From Bedellia somnulentella (lineage: Eukaryota; Arthropoda; Insecta; Lepidoptera; Bedelliidae): 64,000 bases of DNA. The stretch's first letter is position 1. The stretch spans positions 18,814,678 to 18,878,677 of the forward strand of contig OY755180.1 in the NCBI GenBank assembly GCA_963576735.1, in the 5' to 3' direction. The DNA is not shown here. Below are more model-generated notes on this DNA. The model was not told where the DNA came from and ran no database searches. It worked only from the letters and a program-made list of their open reading frames with translations.

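Overview
The window is animal nuclear DNA, most likely from a moth or butterfly (Lepidoptera). AT-rich introns are packed with transposable elements, and short GC-rich exons are bounded by GT/AG sites. The repeat content (TATG-tailed and tRNA-derived SINEs, Helitron ends of the TC...CTAG type, a mariner-like element, RTE- and jockey-type LINEs, a Ty3/gypsy element) fits Lepidoptera. The lepidopteran assignment is an inference from repeat style; no species is named.

One host gene spans nearly everything: the tomosyn (STXBP5 family) gene on the + strand. Twenty-one coding exons were assembled by reading phase across every junction, except the one that crosses an assembly gap. The visible exons encode most of the two WD40 beta-propellers and the tail up to the start of the R-SNARE region. 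The N-terminal exon(s) lie left of the window or were not found. The last exon runs off the right edge, so the R-SNARE motif is outside. The exons for the end of the first half and the hypervariable linker, expected between 48390 and 53189, were not found; a 200-N gap (49952-50151) lies there. Two exons (59492-59581, 90 nt; 62251-62352, 102 nt) are multiples of three flanked by matching phases and may be cassettes.

Layout: 1-4952, upstream intron with SINEs and a LINE scrap. 4953-8360, exons 1-2. 8361-32264, a giant intron holding a LINE with a 754-codon reverse transcriptase ORF (11.0-13.7 kb), a Ty3/gypsy element with apparently identical 350-bp LTRs (14889-19964), an RTE fragment with target duplications (26.7-27.6 kb), many SINEs, and an OTU-bearing insertion (28990-30972) that ends in a 187-bp near-perfect inverted repeat. 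32265-48390, exons 3-11 with a truncated LINE, a dead mariner copy, a short Helitron and more SINEs. 48391-53188, the gap region. 53189-64000, exons 12-21, with a Helitron inside a SINE (itself carrying a jockey-like fragment and a tRNA-like SINE head), a 29-bp minisatellite, and a palindromic MITE just before the last exon.

The most numerous repeat is a roughly 245-bp SINE here called family A (about 18 copies or fragments, several with 9-14-bp target duplications). In the SINE's own sense direction it begins near GTGTAGTGTCGGCTTAGAAT and ends in a (TATG)n tail. Family B is a roughly 365-bp tRNA-derived SINE.
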